This document shows positions 30,314 through 41,474 of a DNA stretch of 64,000 nt, piece by piece. Source of the DNA: Leishmania martiniquensis (taxonomy: Eukaryota; Euglenozoa; Kinetoplastea; Trypanosomatida; Trypanosomatidae); the NCBI RefSeq assembly GCF_017916325.1, contig NC_090163.1:897501-961500 (forward strand), written 5' to 3'. The notes below the pieces were generated by a model. That model made no database searches and was not told where the DNA came from. It was given only the letters and a program-made list of their open reading frames with translations. Numbering within the stretch: the stretch's first letter is position 1; every line of letters starts with the position of its first letter. The translations under genes and the position numbers were made by a program.

Positions 30314-33300
30314 ATGGGCGTCTTCTCTTTCGTGCAGAGGGCGTACACGTCGGGCACGGCCCCGATCAGCACTTCGGAGGATGTCGGGGTAGAAGGGAAG
30401 CGGTACCCAACACCCGCAGTGGGCTGCTTCATTGCCAATTACCCCGCGCAGGTACTGCTGACGATTGCCCTGCCGCTGGTCTTCTTTGTGATTGGTTGCA
30501 CAAGAATTCAGTCGGACCTGTCCTACTCGCTGGACGACTATCAAATCCACTCGAACATCGGCGTGCGGCGAGATGCACTGAAGGTGAACGGTGCCCTGGA
30601 CAACTGGACGTTCGCCTTGTCCGGCGCCCATTGGCTGTCAGACAGCGTCAACCTATCCCACCCGCGGACTCTAGTGCAGGATACGGTGGAGCTGCGCGCC
30701 CTTATCAACCTGAAAAACCTTGTGTCGTACGCGCATGAGGTTCAGTGGCCACCCGAAACGCGTGAGGCTTACGCCAGCATGCTGCACCCAGACCTTCTCC
30801 GCGTCTACCATGCAGCGGAGAGACTCATCACACAGCTGGCCGGGTACGAGAGCCTGTGCTTCACGAACAACTTGCGCAATGGCGAGCTCAACAACATCTA
30901 CCCCACGTGCGCGCTTGTGTCCAGTGTGACGCAGTACATCTATCCCTCCTGGACCGGGACGGAGTGGCTCATGGACGGCAGCGGGCCAGTAGCGCAGGAC
31001 GAGTACATGCAGCGCCTCTTTTCCAACCCGAGCTACGCCTGGTTCTTCGACAAGAACTTCTGGACGCTGAACCAGAAGGCGCTCCACCTGCGCTCGCAGT
31101 ACACCTTTGCGTCGTCGCGCTCGGAGTCGAAGGCCGCGTATCGGAGGCGAATGAAGAGCTTTCTGCCGAATGCGATGAAGTTCGTCAACAGCGGGCAGGC
31201 CGCTGCATTACCGTTCGTGCAGTTCCGCCTTGGCGGCGGGTCGTCGCAGAACGTCCTCATGGAGATCGCCGGGGAGCGAGAGGGGTACAAAGTGGGCGTT
31301 GCGGCGGCGATCTGCTTCTTGCTGAGCTGGTGGCACTGCGGGACGCTCGTTATTGGGCTGTACACGGCCGCAGAGGTGGTGTTGGTGTACATGGCTGCCG
31401 TTGGGCTGTACGCGCTGATCTACCGTACGCTGCCACTGACGACGTACGCAGCGATTGTCTGGGTGATGACGTTTGGCATGCACGGGACGCTCAGCTTCTA
31501 CGATATGTTTGTGTTTAGCGGGGTCATAGCGACGAAGGGGCGGCGGAACAACCTGAGCGTAGCGTAGCGCCTCTGCTTCACGATGCGACGCATCTTCGTT
31601 GGCGTGTGGATCGCGCACGTACTCGCGATAGTCATCTTCGCGGTTAACACAACGTCGCTGTTCGCCTCTGTGGAGCACTTCAGCGTCTTCATGGTGATTT
31701 CGCTATTGTGGAACATGTACTGCATTGCGCTGCCCACGCCTGCTCTGATTGTCGCGCATCACATGTACTTCTCAAACAAACGCCGCAACCTGCAGAGGCG
31801 GAATGACGTACTGAAGGAGGCGCTGCTCAGGTGCCGGCGGTCTGGGCACCTCGTGCGTGTGCTGGAGGCCGTTCATGAAAACATCGCCGAGGGCGAGCGG
31901 ACATACCGCATGGACGAGGACTTGATGCAAAAGCGCATTGGCGAGAGCCGCGGGATCGACGAGCACAGGTACGGCAGCCCGCTGGACTTTGTGCGACAAC
32001 AGGTGCGTGAGGGGCTCGACAAGGTTTCTGCAGCGCGACGCGACGTCGTTGGGGCGCTGCACAAGGTGCTAAAGACCAAGAACCAGGTAGTGAGCGGCAC
32101 TAACGTGAGCGACGACGCGAGGCAGCCCGAGTTCTCGCTACAGGATTTCCTGCAAGTCGGGGATGTAAGCCCGCTTGCGGAGGAGGGTGGCGTTGGCGCC
32201 GGTGGGATTGCGCTGTACTACAACCCACGCATGCTGTTCCCATCGAATCTGGTCCACATTCCTGCGGTGTACGTGGAGCGCAGAGAAGACTGCTGGGGTG
32301 GCATGCGTGATGCCATGGGGCTACACTCGCACACCAGGCACGGGAAGGCCATCCCGCCGCGCGTGCCCAAGCTGACGACTGAGTGCACCGGTGCTGTGGC
32401 GGCGGATGCGTTTGCCGATCGCTGGCGCGAGGTTGGCATGCGGATGGGCGTGGAGACGACTGCGAACAACCGCAGTGCTGCGCTAGTCCCGCTAGCGGTA
32501 CGTAACGCGGTGCGCGCACAAGACCCGACGATGGTGGTGGCCCCGTACGCGAGGGCCACTGGTCACACGAAGAAAGACGGCACTGCGGCTTCAACCGCCG
32601 CTGGCGCGTCGCCGCAGATCGCTGACGGGCCGTCCGGAATGGGTCTTGGGAAGCTGCGCTATCGGTGGGCACACCGCGCGGGGTGCTGCGGACTGTTTGG
32701 CCGCGTCGCGGACGAGACGGCTGAGCAGCGGATGCAGCGGCTCATGGCGCGCAAAGTGAAACGCGAGGGCTACTCACTGTTCGAGCGCCTCTTGCTGCGC
32801 TATTATCTGCCTGTCGTGTACTATCTTCGGGGCGTGCTGCTCGCGTTCCTACTAGTACTGTTCATAGTCATGTGCGTGCTGGGCTCGCGCATTGAGGCAG
32901 GCGGACTGCCAAACACGCTGCTGTTGGATCAGCGAAGCATTGCCGACACCTTTGCAGCGATGGGCGACGCCTTTGGCCAGCGGGGCAGCTGCACATTCTG
33001 TGGCCCATATTACCGATCGCAGCAAGACTACCGCCAGGCAAACACGGTAGGCATCGAAACGTGCTCACCCCAGTACGGTGTACAGATGAATCTATTCGTG
33101 GATAGCTGCGGCGTGTGCAATGGGACGAACGCGTGTGTGGACTGCACTGGGACACCGCACGGCACAGCAGCGCTGGACGATTGCGGCGGGTGCAGTGCTG
33201 CTGGACTGTCGGGTGCGGCGCAATGCTCCTGCTCTGCATCGCGTGACTGTCAGTACTGCGAGTGGGCTCTAGCGAAGAGTGCAGCCGGTGGCGGATTGTG

Positions 33301-35425
33301 CAGCGTGGCGTGCAACGCGAGCACGTGCGGAAGCAATGGCAAGTGCAACCAGTATAGTGGGACGTGCGACTGCAGTGAGGGCTTCACGGGGGCCGCGTGC
33401 AACGAGTGCGAGTCGTGGCTGCTGCCCATCGCATCGAACCCGACGTGTTCGAGGGAATGCAGCGAGTCGAAGAACTCTGAACTGTGCGACTGCCACTTCG
33501 AAAGCGGCCATTGCCAACTGTGCCCGGCGGGGACGCGTGGGTACGACTGCTCGCAGCCGTCGTTGAACTGCGGGGCGCACGGAAAGTTCGACTTCCAGAC
33601 GGCGACGTGCACGTGTTCTCATGGGTGGACGGGGACGTACTGCAATGTGTCGAGCGCGTGCAGTGGACGTGGCGTGCTGTTGTCCGCCGCGGACTCGCCC
33701 ACCGGGTCCGAAATGTGCGGCTGCGTGGGGCACTGGCGCGGCGGGACTTGCCAACTGTGCGACTGCGCGAACGGCGGAATGTGCAACGCGGTAACGGGAA
33801 GGTGTGAGTGTGTGGGCGCCTTCACGGGGCCGCGGTGCGAAACGTGCGCGGCGAGCTGCACACGGCGCGGCACGTGCCCTGACGTCTCGACGCCGAACGA
33901 CGCGCTTTGGAATGTGCGGACGTGCATCGCCATTGCGTGCACCGAGGCGGACATACTGTCGGAGACGATGTGCCCCGCCTGTACACCGACGCAGGTGGTT
34001 CCCGTTGGCAGGTGCAAGGCAGACTCCAAGGCGTCATGCCTGGCCATGCCGGATTGCTGGTGGTATGTTCGCGACAACGCCGAGCCTCAATGCGGCATGG
34101 CGCGGCAAACGAGCGACTTGACGTCGCTCGACTGCAAGTGCCGGCATCCCTTGGTCTGGTCCGGCCAGACGTGTGGGATCTGTCTCGCGCTAGCTGGTGC
34201 GGCGTGCCTGGACGACGGGACAGTGCTGGGGTGCAACGGATTGACATACGCATAGGCGAGTACCGTCGTGGGCACTGATGCGTGCGGCGTGTGCGGCGGC
34301 AACAATACGTGCAGCGGCGCAACGGCAGCGATACCGATGTATGTGGACTACTTGCTTGATCTCACAAAAGTGCCTCAGATCCTCCACAACGCCGCATGGT
34401 GCAGGGCGGTGGCGAGCATAGCTGCCGATATTCGACGAGCCGATAGCACTGGTTCGCAGGCGAAGACGGTGCTGGAGGACTACCTCGGCGACTCAAGGTC
34501 TGAGCTGGAGTCTTTGGAAGACTTCTATACTTACGCCAAGGAGAACGGCCGGTTGAGCGAGGTGGTGTTCCTGCTTGACTACGACAAGGCTCCGCTGATG
34601 CTGCAGCAGATGCTCTATCGCGTAGAGAACACACTTGCCAACAGCCACAGCCCACCTTCGCAGGTGGTGGGGGTGCACAACAGAATATCTCGCTTCCTTA
34701 CCACCACGATTCAGCCCCTCGCTCAAGCGCATGGCATCACTGTGTACTACACATCGACCCTGTTCGAGCCGGCAGTGGCGAGGGTCGGCGCTCTGCAGAG
34801 CCTGTGGTTCGCGGTGGGCATCGGACTCGCGGTAACGTTCGTCTTTCTCCTTGTGTACTACGTTAGCCTGACGACAGCCGTGTCGGCGACGATGGTGGCT
34901 GCGATTGTGTGCTTTGGATCGCTGACAGTCTGCACGGTCTTCCACTGGGAGGTGGACGCCGTGCTGCAGGTGTGCATCAGCTGCACCGTGCCTATCGGCA
35001 TGCAGTACGTCCTTCACTCCTGCAGCGGGTACTTCGACTACCTGCAGACGACGACGTCACACCTGTTTGCGCGTGAGGTAACGCGGCGGAGTGCTGTTCA
35101 GGGGGCACTTCTACGGTCTGCGTCTGCTGTGTGCACGTCCGTCCTATGCGTGATTGCTGTCTCGATCATGTTCGCCGTATCAAGCCTTCTGCGGTTGCGA
35201 CGCGTGGGGCAGGTCAGCATTACACTGCACTTGTTGGTGCTGCTTGCCGGTGTACTTTTCACCGGTGCGGTCGCCACACTTGGGCCGATGAAGGCATACC
35301 AGCACTGGACGATCTCCGCTCTGTTGTGCATTGTGTGTGCTGCGCTGTCCGGGCTTGCAGTACTGATCATGTGTAGCGTGAATGGGGTGGTTGGGCCGCA
35401 CGGCAGCACGATCCTGACGCACTGA
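30314..35425 (+). pseudogene. Patched/RND-like multi-pass membrane protein with EGF-like ectodomain, interrupted by two in-frame TAG codons
   Basis: One reading frame of 1,703 codons runs from the ATG at 30314 to the TGA at 35423-35425. It is broken only by TAG at 31565-31567 (codon 418) and TAG at 34253-34255 (codon 1314). There are no frameshifts and codon use is uniform. In order: one membrane helix (about 44-62); a luminal/extracellular domain to about 320; a cluster of helices (about 326-500) resembling the sterol-sensing/RND core; a cytoplasmic region to about 830; another helix; a Cys-rich region (about 893-1336) with EGF-like units (CDCSEGFTGAAC, CTCSHGWTGTYC, CECVGAFTGPRC) and two CGVC-N motifs; and a second cluster of helices (about 1495-1690). 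The two-half layout fits the Patched/Dispatched/RND superfamily. The first stop splits the first helix cluster, so a truncated product could not be functional. It may be a recent pseudogene, a recoded gene or a sequencing error. Confidence 0.8.
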
Positions 35426-36025
35426 GGTTTGCGGCGTGGCAGATGCGGGAGACATGTAGTGTGCGACAGCGAAGGAAGGCAGTAGAGGTTGGCCGGCACG
35501 CCTTTCCGACCCGGGCTATACTAACCACGTGAAATTTACTTAGTCGTTGCCGGTGCTAATTTGCCTGCTGCTGCTGCTGCTCAGCTCCTGCGCCTGCCCC
35601 CTCACCTTCCTCGTCAGTATGCCCATCTCTCCTTGCGCCATTGTCCCTCCTTGACTCCGACCGAAGGGCCGATTGCCTTATTGTGAGCGCGCCTGCGTGC
35701 CTCAGCCGTGCAGCCGCCCGTGCTCGCTGCTTTTCTTTTTGCGGTGTAACTCTCTGCCCATCCTTCTTGCCTCTCTCGCTCACCGCTGAGCAAAATACGC
35801 TCCGCTCTTCTTTTTCCGGATCCCATCGGTCTCACTCGCGCATGCTTTCGGGTGTTGTGTCTGCCATATGTGTCTCCGGTGGAGCATCGTCCCTCTCGGC
35901 ACTGCGTCAGTGCCGGCAGCTTTGCGCGTCTCTCTCTCTGTGGCGCCCTGTCCCTTGTGTGTGTGCGCGCTCACCGCTTTCTGTTTCGGGCATCTGTGTG
36001 CTCCGCTCAGTTTGCCTTTCTTCAC

Positions 36026-36128
36026 GGGAATACGGCGGAGGAGGAGAGGAGAGTGTGTGGGGGTGCCCCTTCGCCCATGGTGAGGGCAGAGGCCCCCCCA
36101 CTCTCCTCTCCTCCTCCGCCGTATTCCC
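36026..36128. repeat. Perfect 30-bp inverted repeat with 43-nt loop
   Basis: Positions 36026-36055 are the exact reverse complement of 36099-36128. After a small internal bulge the stem can continue, with G 36059-36063 pairing with the C-run at 36093-36098. The purine-rich left arm and pyrimidine-rich right arm would give an unusually stable hairpin in the transcript. It is too long to be chance. Confidence 0.85.
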
Positions 36129-36526
36129 CTCTTTTTTTTCTCCCTCCCCCTCTCCTCTACAGGCGTACGCCTGCATATGTGACTCAGAATCTTTTTCCCT
36201 GTGCCTTCTCATATGGCGGAGTGACCGTTGCTGCCCTCCCCCCTCTCTCCCCCTTGTCTTCCCCCTTCGAATGCATTCTTTCCCGTTGCTTCGCACTGGC
36301 TCGGGCAGGCGCGTCTTCATAGTGTGCCGTCAACACCGACTGCCCTCCGCTGCTATCCCCCCTCGCTGCCTACTCGCGTCACTATTCGTTTCTCCAGCGA
36401 TAAAAAGTACGCACAAAGTTTGTGCGCGTGTGTGTGCGTCGGGAGAAGAATCGTTGAGGACCTCTGATCTGTCTCTTGCGGGGCGCTGAGCCTTCTGCCT
36501 TGGCGCGTGCTTACAGCTTCTCTTAC

Positions 36527-36549
36527 ACCGCCTTCTGAGTGAAGGCGGT
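36527..36549. repeat. Perfect 9-bp hairpin with 5-nt loop upstream of the SIDER2 copy
   Basis: ACCGCCTTC at 36527-36535 pairs with GAAGGCGGT at 36541-36549 around TGAGT. It lies about 70 nt before the first SIDER2 copy. Confidence 0.6.
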
Positions 36550-36615
36550 CAGCTACTCGCCTCGCCTCTTTCTGAGTCCCTTAAGAGGAGTCCCCCCTTC
36601 CCCTCCCCTAACCGG

Positions 36616-37137
36616 TGACAGGCGGGGAGGGGGAAGGGGGGAGGGGCACACCCGCTCCGCGGTGGGCATCCCAGGCTTCCAGTTGCTCCCGCTGTCTCGT
36701 GTGTGCTGGGCACAGCCAGGACGATGCATCTCCCTGCGCATGTCGGCGGCCAGAGCCTGGGCGGCGCTGCGTCGGAGCGGCCTGCGACCGTGAAGACGCT
36801 TGTGCCGCGTGCGTGATGGGCGAGATGCGTCCGCGCGACTCGTGCGTGTCTTGCCCGACCCTGACGGTCTGCTGGTGTGGGGTGCCTGCGCGACGCTGGA
36901 GGGGGGGCTGCGCGAGGCGGCGCCTGTGGGGCGACCTGCGGGGCCTGTGTGTGTGTGGGGCGGCGGGCGGGGGATGGCTCTTGATGCGGGGGCCGTGCGC
37001 CGGTGTAGCGAGTGTGGTGTCCACCGCTGCGTTGCACCGGCCCGTGTGAGTGGGCCGGAGGGATGGTGGTGGCAGAGAGTGCGGAGCACGTCTCGCGCTG
37101 TATGACAGCGATGCGGACGCGCTGAAGGGGAAAAAAG
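36616..37137 (+). mobile_element. SIDER2-like short interspersed degenerate retroposon, copy 1
   Basis: This element of about 0.5 kb is repeated almost exactly at 41475-41964 in the same orientation. Shared sequence runs from TGACAGGCGGGG to GATGCGGACG (36616-37119) with about four visible substitutions, plus a 14-nt G/A-rich insertion here near 36630. Copy 1 continues into a short A-rich stretch (AAGGGGAAAAAAGG, 37125-37138), as expected for the tail of a non-LTR-derived element. The size, intergenic position, lack of its own gene and A-rich end fit Leishmania SIDER2 elements, which derive from ingi/L1Tc-type retroposons and have been linked to mRNA decay. The family name is from memory of such elements, not from a search. 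Confidence 0.7.
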
Positions 37138-38281
37138 GCTGTGGCACCCACTGCCCCTCCTTTGGGGGCTCCTCTTGCCTCGTCTTACGCACGCGGTGGC
37201 ACGTCTGTGTGCGCACACCCACATCCACACATCCGCACTCAGCTCGACGTGGCCATGAGGACACAGACAGGTGCCTTTGCGCTGTTATCTCGCTGCATAT
37301 CAACTGCCTCATCAAACGTAACGCGAAGCATAAACGGAGCGGCGGAGGTGGCATCGCAGCGGCTCGACCGGCTCACTTAGGGACAGCTGTGCGCCACAAA
37401 AAAGCATACTCAACAAAGAAACGAAGACAGATGCATACGCACGCATAGGCCAGCGAAGGCTGGCATGGCTGCAACTGTACAGGGGGCAGTACAAGCCGCG
37501 GCGCCATGGTACGGAGCTGTGACATGGAGCTCACACCCTTCTCTCTCTCCCTCTGTGTCTGTGTGAATACGTGCCGGTGGCCCGTGGCGGCACTTCTGCG
37601 CTTCGAGGGTGACGAGGAGAGTCACGCGGAGGGGCGTGCGTGGGGGCGGCATCCAGGGCCTGTGAGGCAAGTGGCCCGGGGGCCCTCTCTTGCCCTTTTC
37701 TTCGCCATTTCACGTCAATGTCGCTGCGGTGCGAACACCTTTATCGACAGCCCTTCTCATCGCCCTCTCTTCTCTGGGCGCTCACGCGACCCTCCATTCG
37801 CTGCGTTCTCCAAAGCCGAATGCATTCACAACACCGTATTGCAGGCGTCCGCGCGGTACTCTCTGCACCACCTCCTTTTTTTTTCGGTCTTACATGGTCT
37901 CTGAACGCGCTTCGTCACCACAGCGCACCACCTTCCCCCATTCAGCTGCAGTGTATGCTGACGTGTGATGCGTGGACAAGCCCACGCAGACGCCATTCGC
38001 GTGCACGAGTACTCACTTTAACGTCTGCGCATGACTGCTAACGTAAAGGGCTTCTTTGCATAGCCTCGTTCATCTGCAGAGAGCCATATAGATAGACGCA
38101 AGTGTACGCGCATACGCATACACACACCCATAGAGGAGAGGGGAAGAGGGGTGGGAGGGGGGGGACAGGGAAGAAGTTCTCCAAACTTACCTGTATACGC
38201 GCCCCTGACAGGGAGCCGGAGGCCCGCGTTTATTCGGCGCGGTGAGAGGAAAAGAGTGGGGGCGGGGTTGGAGGGTGGCGG

Positions 38282-40927
38282 ATGGCTATAATGAATCCAC
38301 CCGATATTCGAGACGACCCGGCGCTGCCGCAGCCAACGGCAGAGGTGGTGCCGTTGCTTGAGGTGGACGCCGATGGCGTTCGCGTGCGTGAGGCAGTGCA
38401 CCTATTCCTTAGCCGTCTCGTCGATCCCCTCCTCCGCGCAGATTCCAGCTTCGCTGCCTCAGCCGCCGCCGGTGGTGACGCGCTGTCTGGCTCGCACGCA
38501 TCCCCCGACTACATAGTCGCGCAGATGGAGCGCATCAGCACGTCGACCAGCTGGTGCACGTGTGTGGTTCGCTGGGCGGATTTCCTCCGCTTCGACGAGG
38601 ACGCGGCGGCGGTGCTGCAGTCAGATTTTCAGCGCTTTTCCCCTTTCATCGACGAGGCCCTTCATCAGGTGCTGCTGCAGTACTTTGGTGAGGAGTACGC
38701 GAACCGCGGCAGGTGCCACCCGAGCCTCGTGTTCTCGAACGTGCCGCGATGTCTGACCATTCGATCGCTGCGGGCGTCGCTGGTGGGGCAACTTTGCGCG
38801 ATCAAGGGCGTAGTGACCCGTACGTCGCAGGTGCGGCCGGAGCTGCTTGTGGGGGTCTTTCGCTGCAGCGACTGCGGCACAGAGAGTGTGCCCATCGAGC
38901 AGCAGTTTCACTACACCGAGCCGCCGACCTGCCGCAACCCCCAGTGTGAGAACGTGAATAAATTTCAGCTGATTCCGAGCCATCCGCAGACGCGGTTCGG
39001 TGACTGGCAGAAGCTGCGCATGCAGGAGGACGCGAACAACATCCCCGCGGGGTGCATGCCGCGCACGATGGAGGTGATTGTCCGCGCCGACGCCGTGGAG
39101 GTGGCGAAACCAGGGGACCGAATCCTCGCCATCGGCTGCGCCATTGTGGTGCCGGACGTGGTAAAGCTGTTCAACCTGGCCAACCGGCGTGAGGTGCAGC
39201 GGCAGCTGACGGGCGGTCAGCGGGCACAGCAGGACGCGCAGGCAGATTTGGAGGGCGCCACGGGGTTGCGCGCGCTCGGTGTGCGCGATTTGAACTACCG
39301 CATGTGCTTCCTTGCGACTACCATCACAGACGCCACGGGTGACGACCGCAAGATGACGCAGGCGGTGAAGGAGGCGACAGATGGGGCGGCAGAGCGGGAG
39401 GAGGTGATGCTCACGCCTGCAGAGCAGCAGAGAGTCCAGCAGATGCGTCGACACGACAGCTTACTGAAGGCGCTCACGTCGTGCGTGGTGCCGAACGTGT
39501 TCAAGCACGACGTTGTCAAGTTGGGGCTGCTGCTTCAAATGGTCGGCGGGGTCTCTAAAACAACGGTGGAGCGTATTACCCTGCGGGGCGACGTCAACGT
39601 CTGCATTATCGGCGACCCCTCCACAGCCAAGTCGCAGTTTCTGAAGTGGGTCTCCGCCAACATGCCCCGCGGTGTCTACACAAGCGGCAAGGCGTCCACG
39701 GCCAGCGGTCTGACGGCGACGGTCACGCGGGACGCCGACACAGGCGAGCGCACGATCGAGGCCGGCGCCCTCATGCTCAGCGACCGCGGCATCTGCTGCA
39801 TCGATGAGTTCGACAAGATGGAGATGAAGGACCAGGTGGCGATCCACGAAGCCATGGAGCAGCAGACCATCTCCATCGCCAAGGCCGGCATCAAAGCCAC
39901 GCTGAACGCCAAAACGTCGCTGCTGGCGGCGCTGAACCCAATCGGCGGCAAGTATGACCGTCGCCGCCCTCTGCAGAAGAACATTGCCATGACGGCACCC
40001 ATCATGTCTCGCTTTGACCTCATGTTTGTTATCGTTGACGACTCTGGCGACGACGCCGATTTCGCTATTGCAAATCAGTTGCTGCGGCTGCACCGCTTTG
40101 GCGGTGCGGCGGTGCGGCCCCCCTTCACGACGGAGGACTTCCAGCTGTACCTCCGCTACGCACGCTCACTGACGCCGCGCCTCACACCTGAGGCGTCTCA
40201 GCTCATTGTGGCTGCGTACCGCGACATGCGGCTGCAGGACTCGCTTTCCAACCGGAGCAAGGTCTACCGCGTGACGACGCGCCTGCTGGAGAGCATGATC
40301 CGGCTGTCGGAGGCAACTGCGAAGATTTACATGAGCGATGAGGTGCGTCCTACTCACGTGGAGGTAGCGCTGGAGCTCATGCGGCAGTCCCTCTCCACAC
40401 TTGACATGACGGAGGTGGAGCTGGTTGGCGGCGCCACCGACGCTTTTTCTGAGGAGCAGCTCGGCACCGTCAAGCAAGAGCCAGAGGCGGCGCGCGCCAG
40501 CGCGCCCCCCTCGTCAGGGGTGGCAGGACGTGATACCGACAAGGCCCGCGTCGGCGATGGCGGCACGAGTGAAGGAGGGCGAGCGAACTTCTCCGACGAG
40601 TCGGCCTCAGCGTCGGCGGCTGCAGCGGCTCCCCGGCGAAGAGTAAGCATCAAGGCAGACCACTACTTCGCCATAGTGAACCGGCTCGTGGCGCACCTGA
40701 AGTCCCTCGGCGACGAGGCCGCCCCAACGCGGCAAGAGCTAGTGACGTGGTACCTTGAGCAAGTCAAGACACTCAACAGGCCGCTACTAGAGGCGGAGCT
40801 GCGATACGTCAACTTGGTGCTGTCGAAGCTCGTCAAGGAGGGAAAGCTGCTGGAGGTGGACGTGCGTGAGGGCGACCCACCACGCGTGTATCTGGACCCG
40901 AATTTCAACCCCGACGTGACGCAGTGA
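38282..40927 (+). CDS. MCM6: DNA replication licensing factor MCM6
   Basis: This 881-residue protein is a subunit of the MCM2-7 replicative helicase. It has a C4 zinc-binding motif (C195, C198, C217, C222), Walker A GDPSTAKS with K450, Walker B CCIDEFDKM with D508/E509, and the arginine-finger SRFD with R577. It is assigned to MCM6 rather than other MCMs by the stretch QQTISIAKAGIKATLNAKTS and the following LLAALNPIGGKYDR..., which follow human MCM6 ([25 protein letters not shown]). The helicase core is complete. A Ser/Ala/Glu-rich linker (about 735-785) precedes a C-terminal winged-helix region. A second ATG at codon 4 could also serve as start. The gene lies between two direct SIDER2 copies. 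Confidence 0.95.
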   Translation: MAIMNPPDIRDDPALPQPTAEVVPLLEVDADGVRVREAVHLFLSRLVDPLLRADSSFAASAAAGGDALSGSHASPDYIVAQMERISTSTSWCTCVVRWADFLRFDEDAAAVLQSDFQRFSPFIDEALHQVLLQYFGEEYANRGRCHPSLVFSNVPRCLTIRSLRASLVGQLCAIKGVVTRTSQVRPELLVGVFRCSDCGTESVPIEQQFHYTEPPTCRNPQCENVNKFQLIPSHPQTRFGDWQKLRMQEDANNIPAGCMPRTMEVIVRADAVEVAKPGDRILAIGCAIVVPDVVKLFNLANRREVQRQLTGGQRAQQDAQADLEGATGLRALGVRDLNYRMCFLATTITDATGDDRKMTQAVKEATDGAAEREEVMLTPAEQQRVQQMRRHDSLLKALTSCVVPNVFKHDVVKLGLLLQMVGGVSKTTVERITLRGDVNVCIIGDPSTAKSQFLKWVSANMPRGVYTSGKASTASGLTATVTRDADTGERTIEAGALMLSDRGICCIDEFDKMEMKDQVAIHEAMEQQTISIAKAGIKATLNAKTSLLAALNPIGGKYDRRRPLQKNIAMTAPIMSRFDLMFVIVDDSGDDADFAIANQLLRLHRFGGAAVRPPFTTEDFQLYLRYARSLTPRLTPEASQLIVAAYRDMRLQDSLSNRSKVYRVTTRLLESMIRLSEATAKIYMSDEVRPTHVEVALELMRQSLSTLDMTEVELVGGATDAFSEEQLGTVKQEPEAARASAPPSSGVAGRDTDKARVGDGGTSEGGRANFSDESASASAAAAAPRRRVSIKADHYFAIVNRLVAHLKSLGDEAAPTRQELVTWYLEQVKTLNRPLLEAELRYVNLVLSKLVKEGKLLEVDVREGDPPRVYLDPNFNPDVTQ

Positions 40928-41474
40928 ACCGAACCCGCTGGGGGGCCGAGGGAGGGGTAGGGCGAGAGCCCCCACCCTCTTACTTACCTCACTCTCCCCC
41001 AAGACGCTTCCGCTACACTTTGCCTTTGTGCGGGTGCGGGAACGGGTCGTACGCGCGCGTGTGCGAGCATAGACACGGCCGCGTATTCCGGTATTGACGC
41101 TTCCAACAGAGACCGTAACAAATGCGTTCGCTCTAGCATGCGCGCCTCATGTGTACGACATTGTGGAGCGTCGTACACCCCCCACCAGCAACATCACCTC
41201 ACCAGCACCCCACCTCCGCGTCTCTTACGGCATGCGTCCCCGTGACGATGCCGATTCATCATCTAACGCCGTGCACCCCGCACATGACGGCCATCTTTCT
41301 TTGCAGCCTTCTCGCGCTTCCGATCCACCCATCATTATAGGCTGCTGCTGTGTGTGTGTGTGCTCAGCTGCCTTCTCTGCTCTCACTCGTTAGGCTTCCC
41401 CCCCACCTCCCCCACCCCACCCACGGCGTCCCCTCACCAGCTTCTGCGTTCAATGCCTCTCTTGCTCTCTCTGT

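Larger units (their letters stand above)
35426..38281 (+). other. Intergenic region between the patched-like gene and MCM6
   Basis: This 2.9-kb spacer has no intact gene. It holds a 30-bp perfect inverted repeat (36026-36128), two small hairpins (36410-36426 and 36527-36549), a SIDER2-like retroposon (36616-37137) and T-rich/C-rich tracts near 37,690-37,890. A clear splice AG for MCM6 is not obvious; the one at 38210-38211 has only a weak tract. Confidence 0.55.

Noticed and set aside
31565..31567. In-frame TAG as a selenocysteine codon
   Set aside because: Selenocysteine is encoded by TGA, not TAG; no basis to propose it. Readthrough or pseudogene are the open options.
31583..34255. Treating the middle segment of the patched-like gene as a separate 890-residue gene
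   Set aside because: It begins 15 nt after the stop of the preceding segment in the same frame, with no splice signal in between, and its domains only make sense joined to the flanking segments.
35641..36489. 282-codon open frame after the patched-like gene
   Set aside because: Starts at TTG and runs across the 30-bp inverted repeat; looks like spacer translation.
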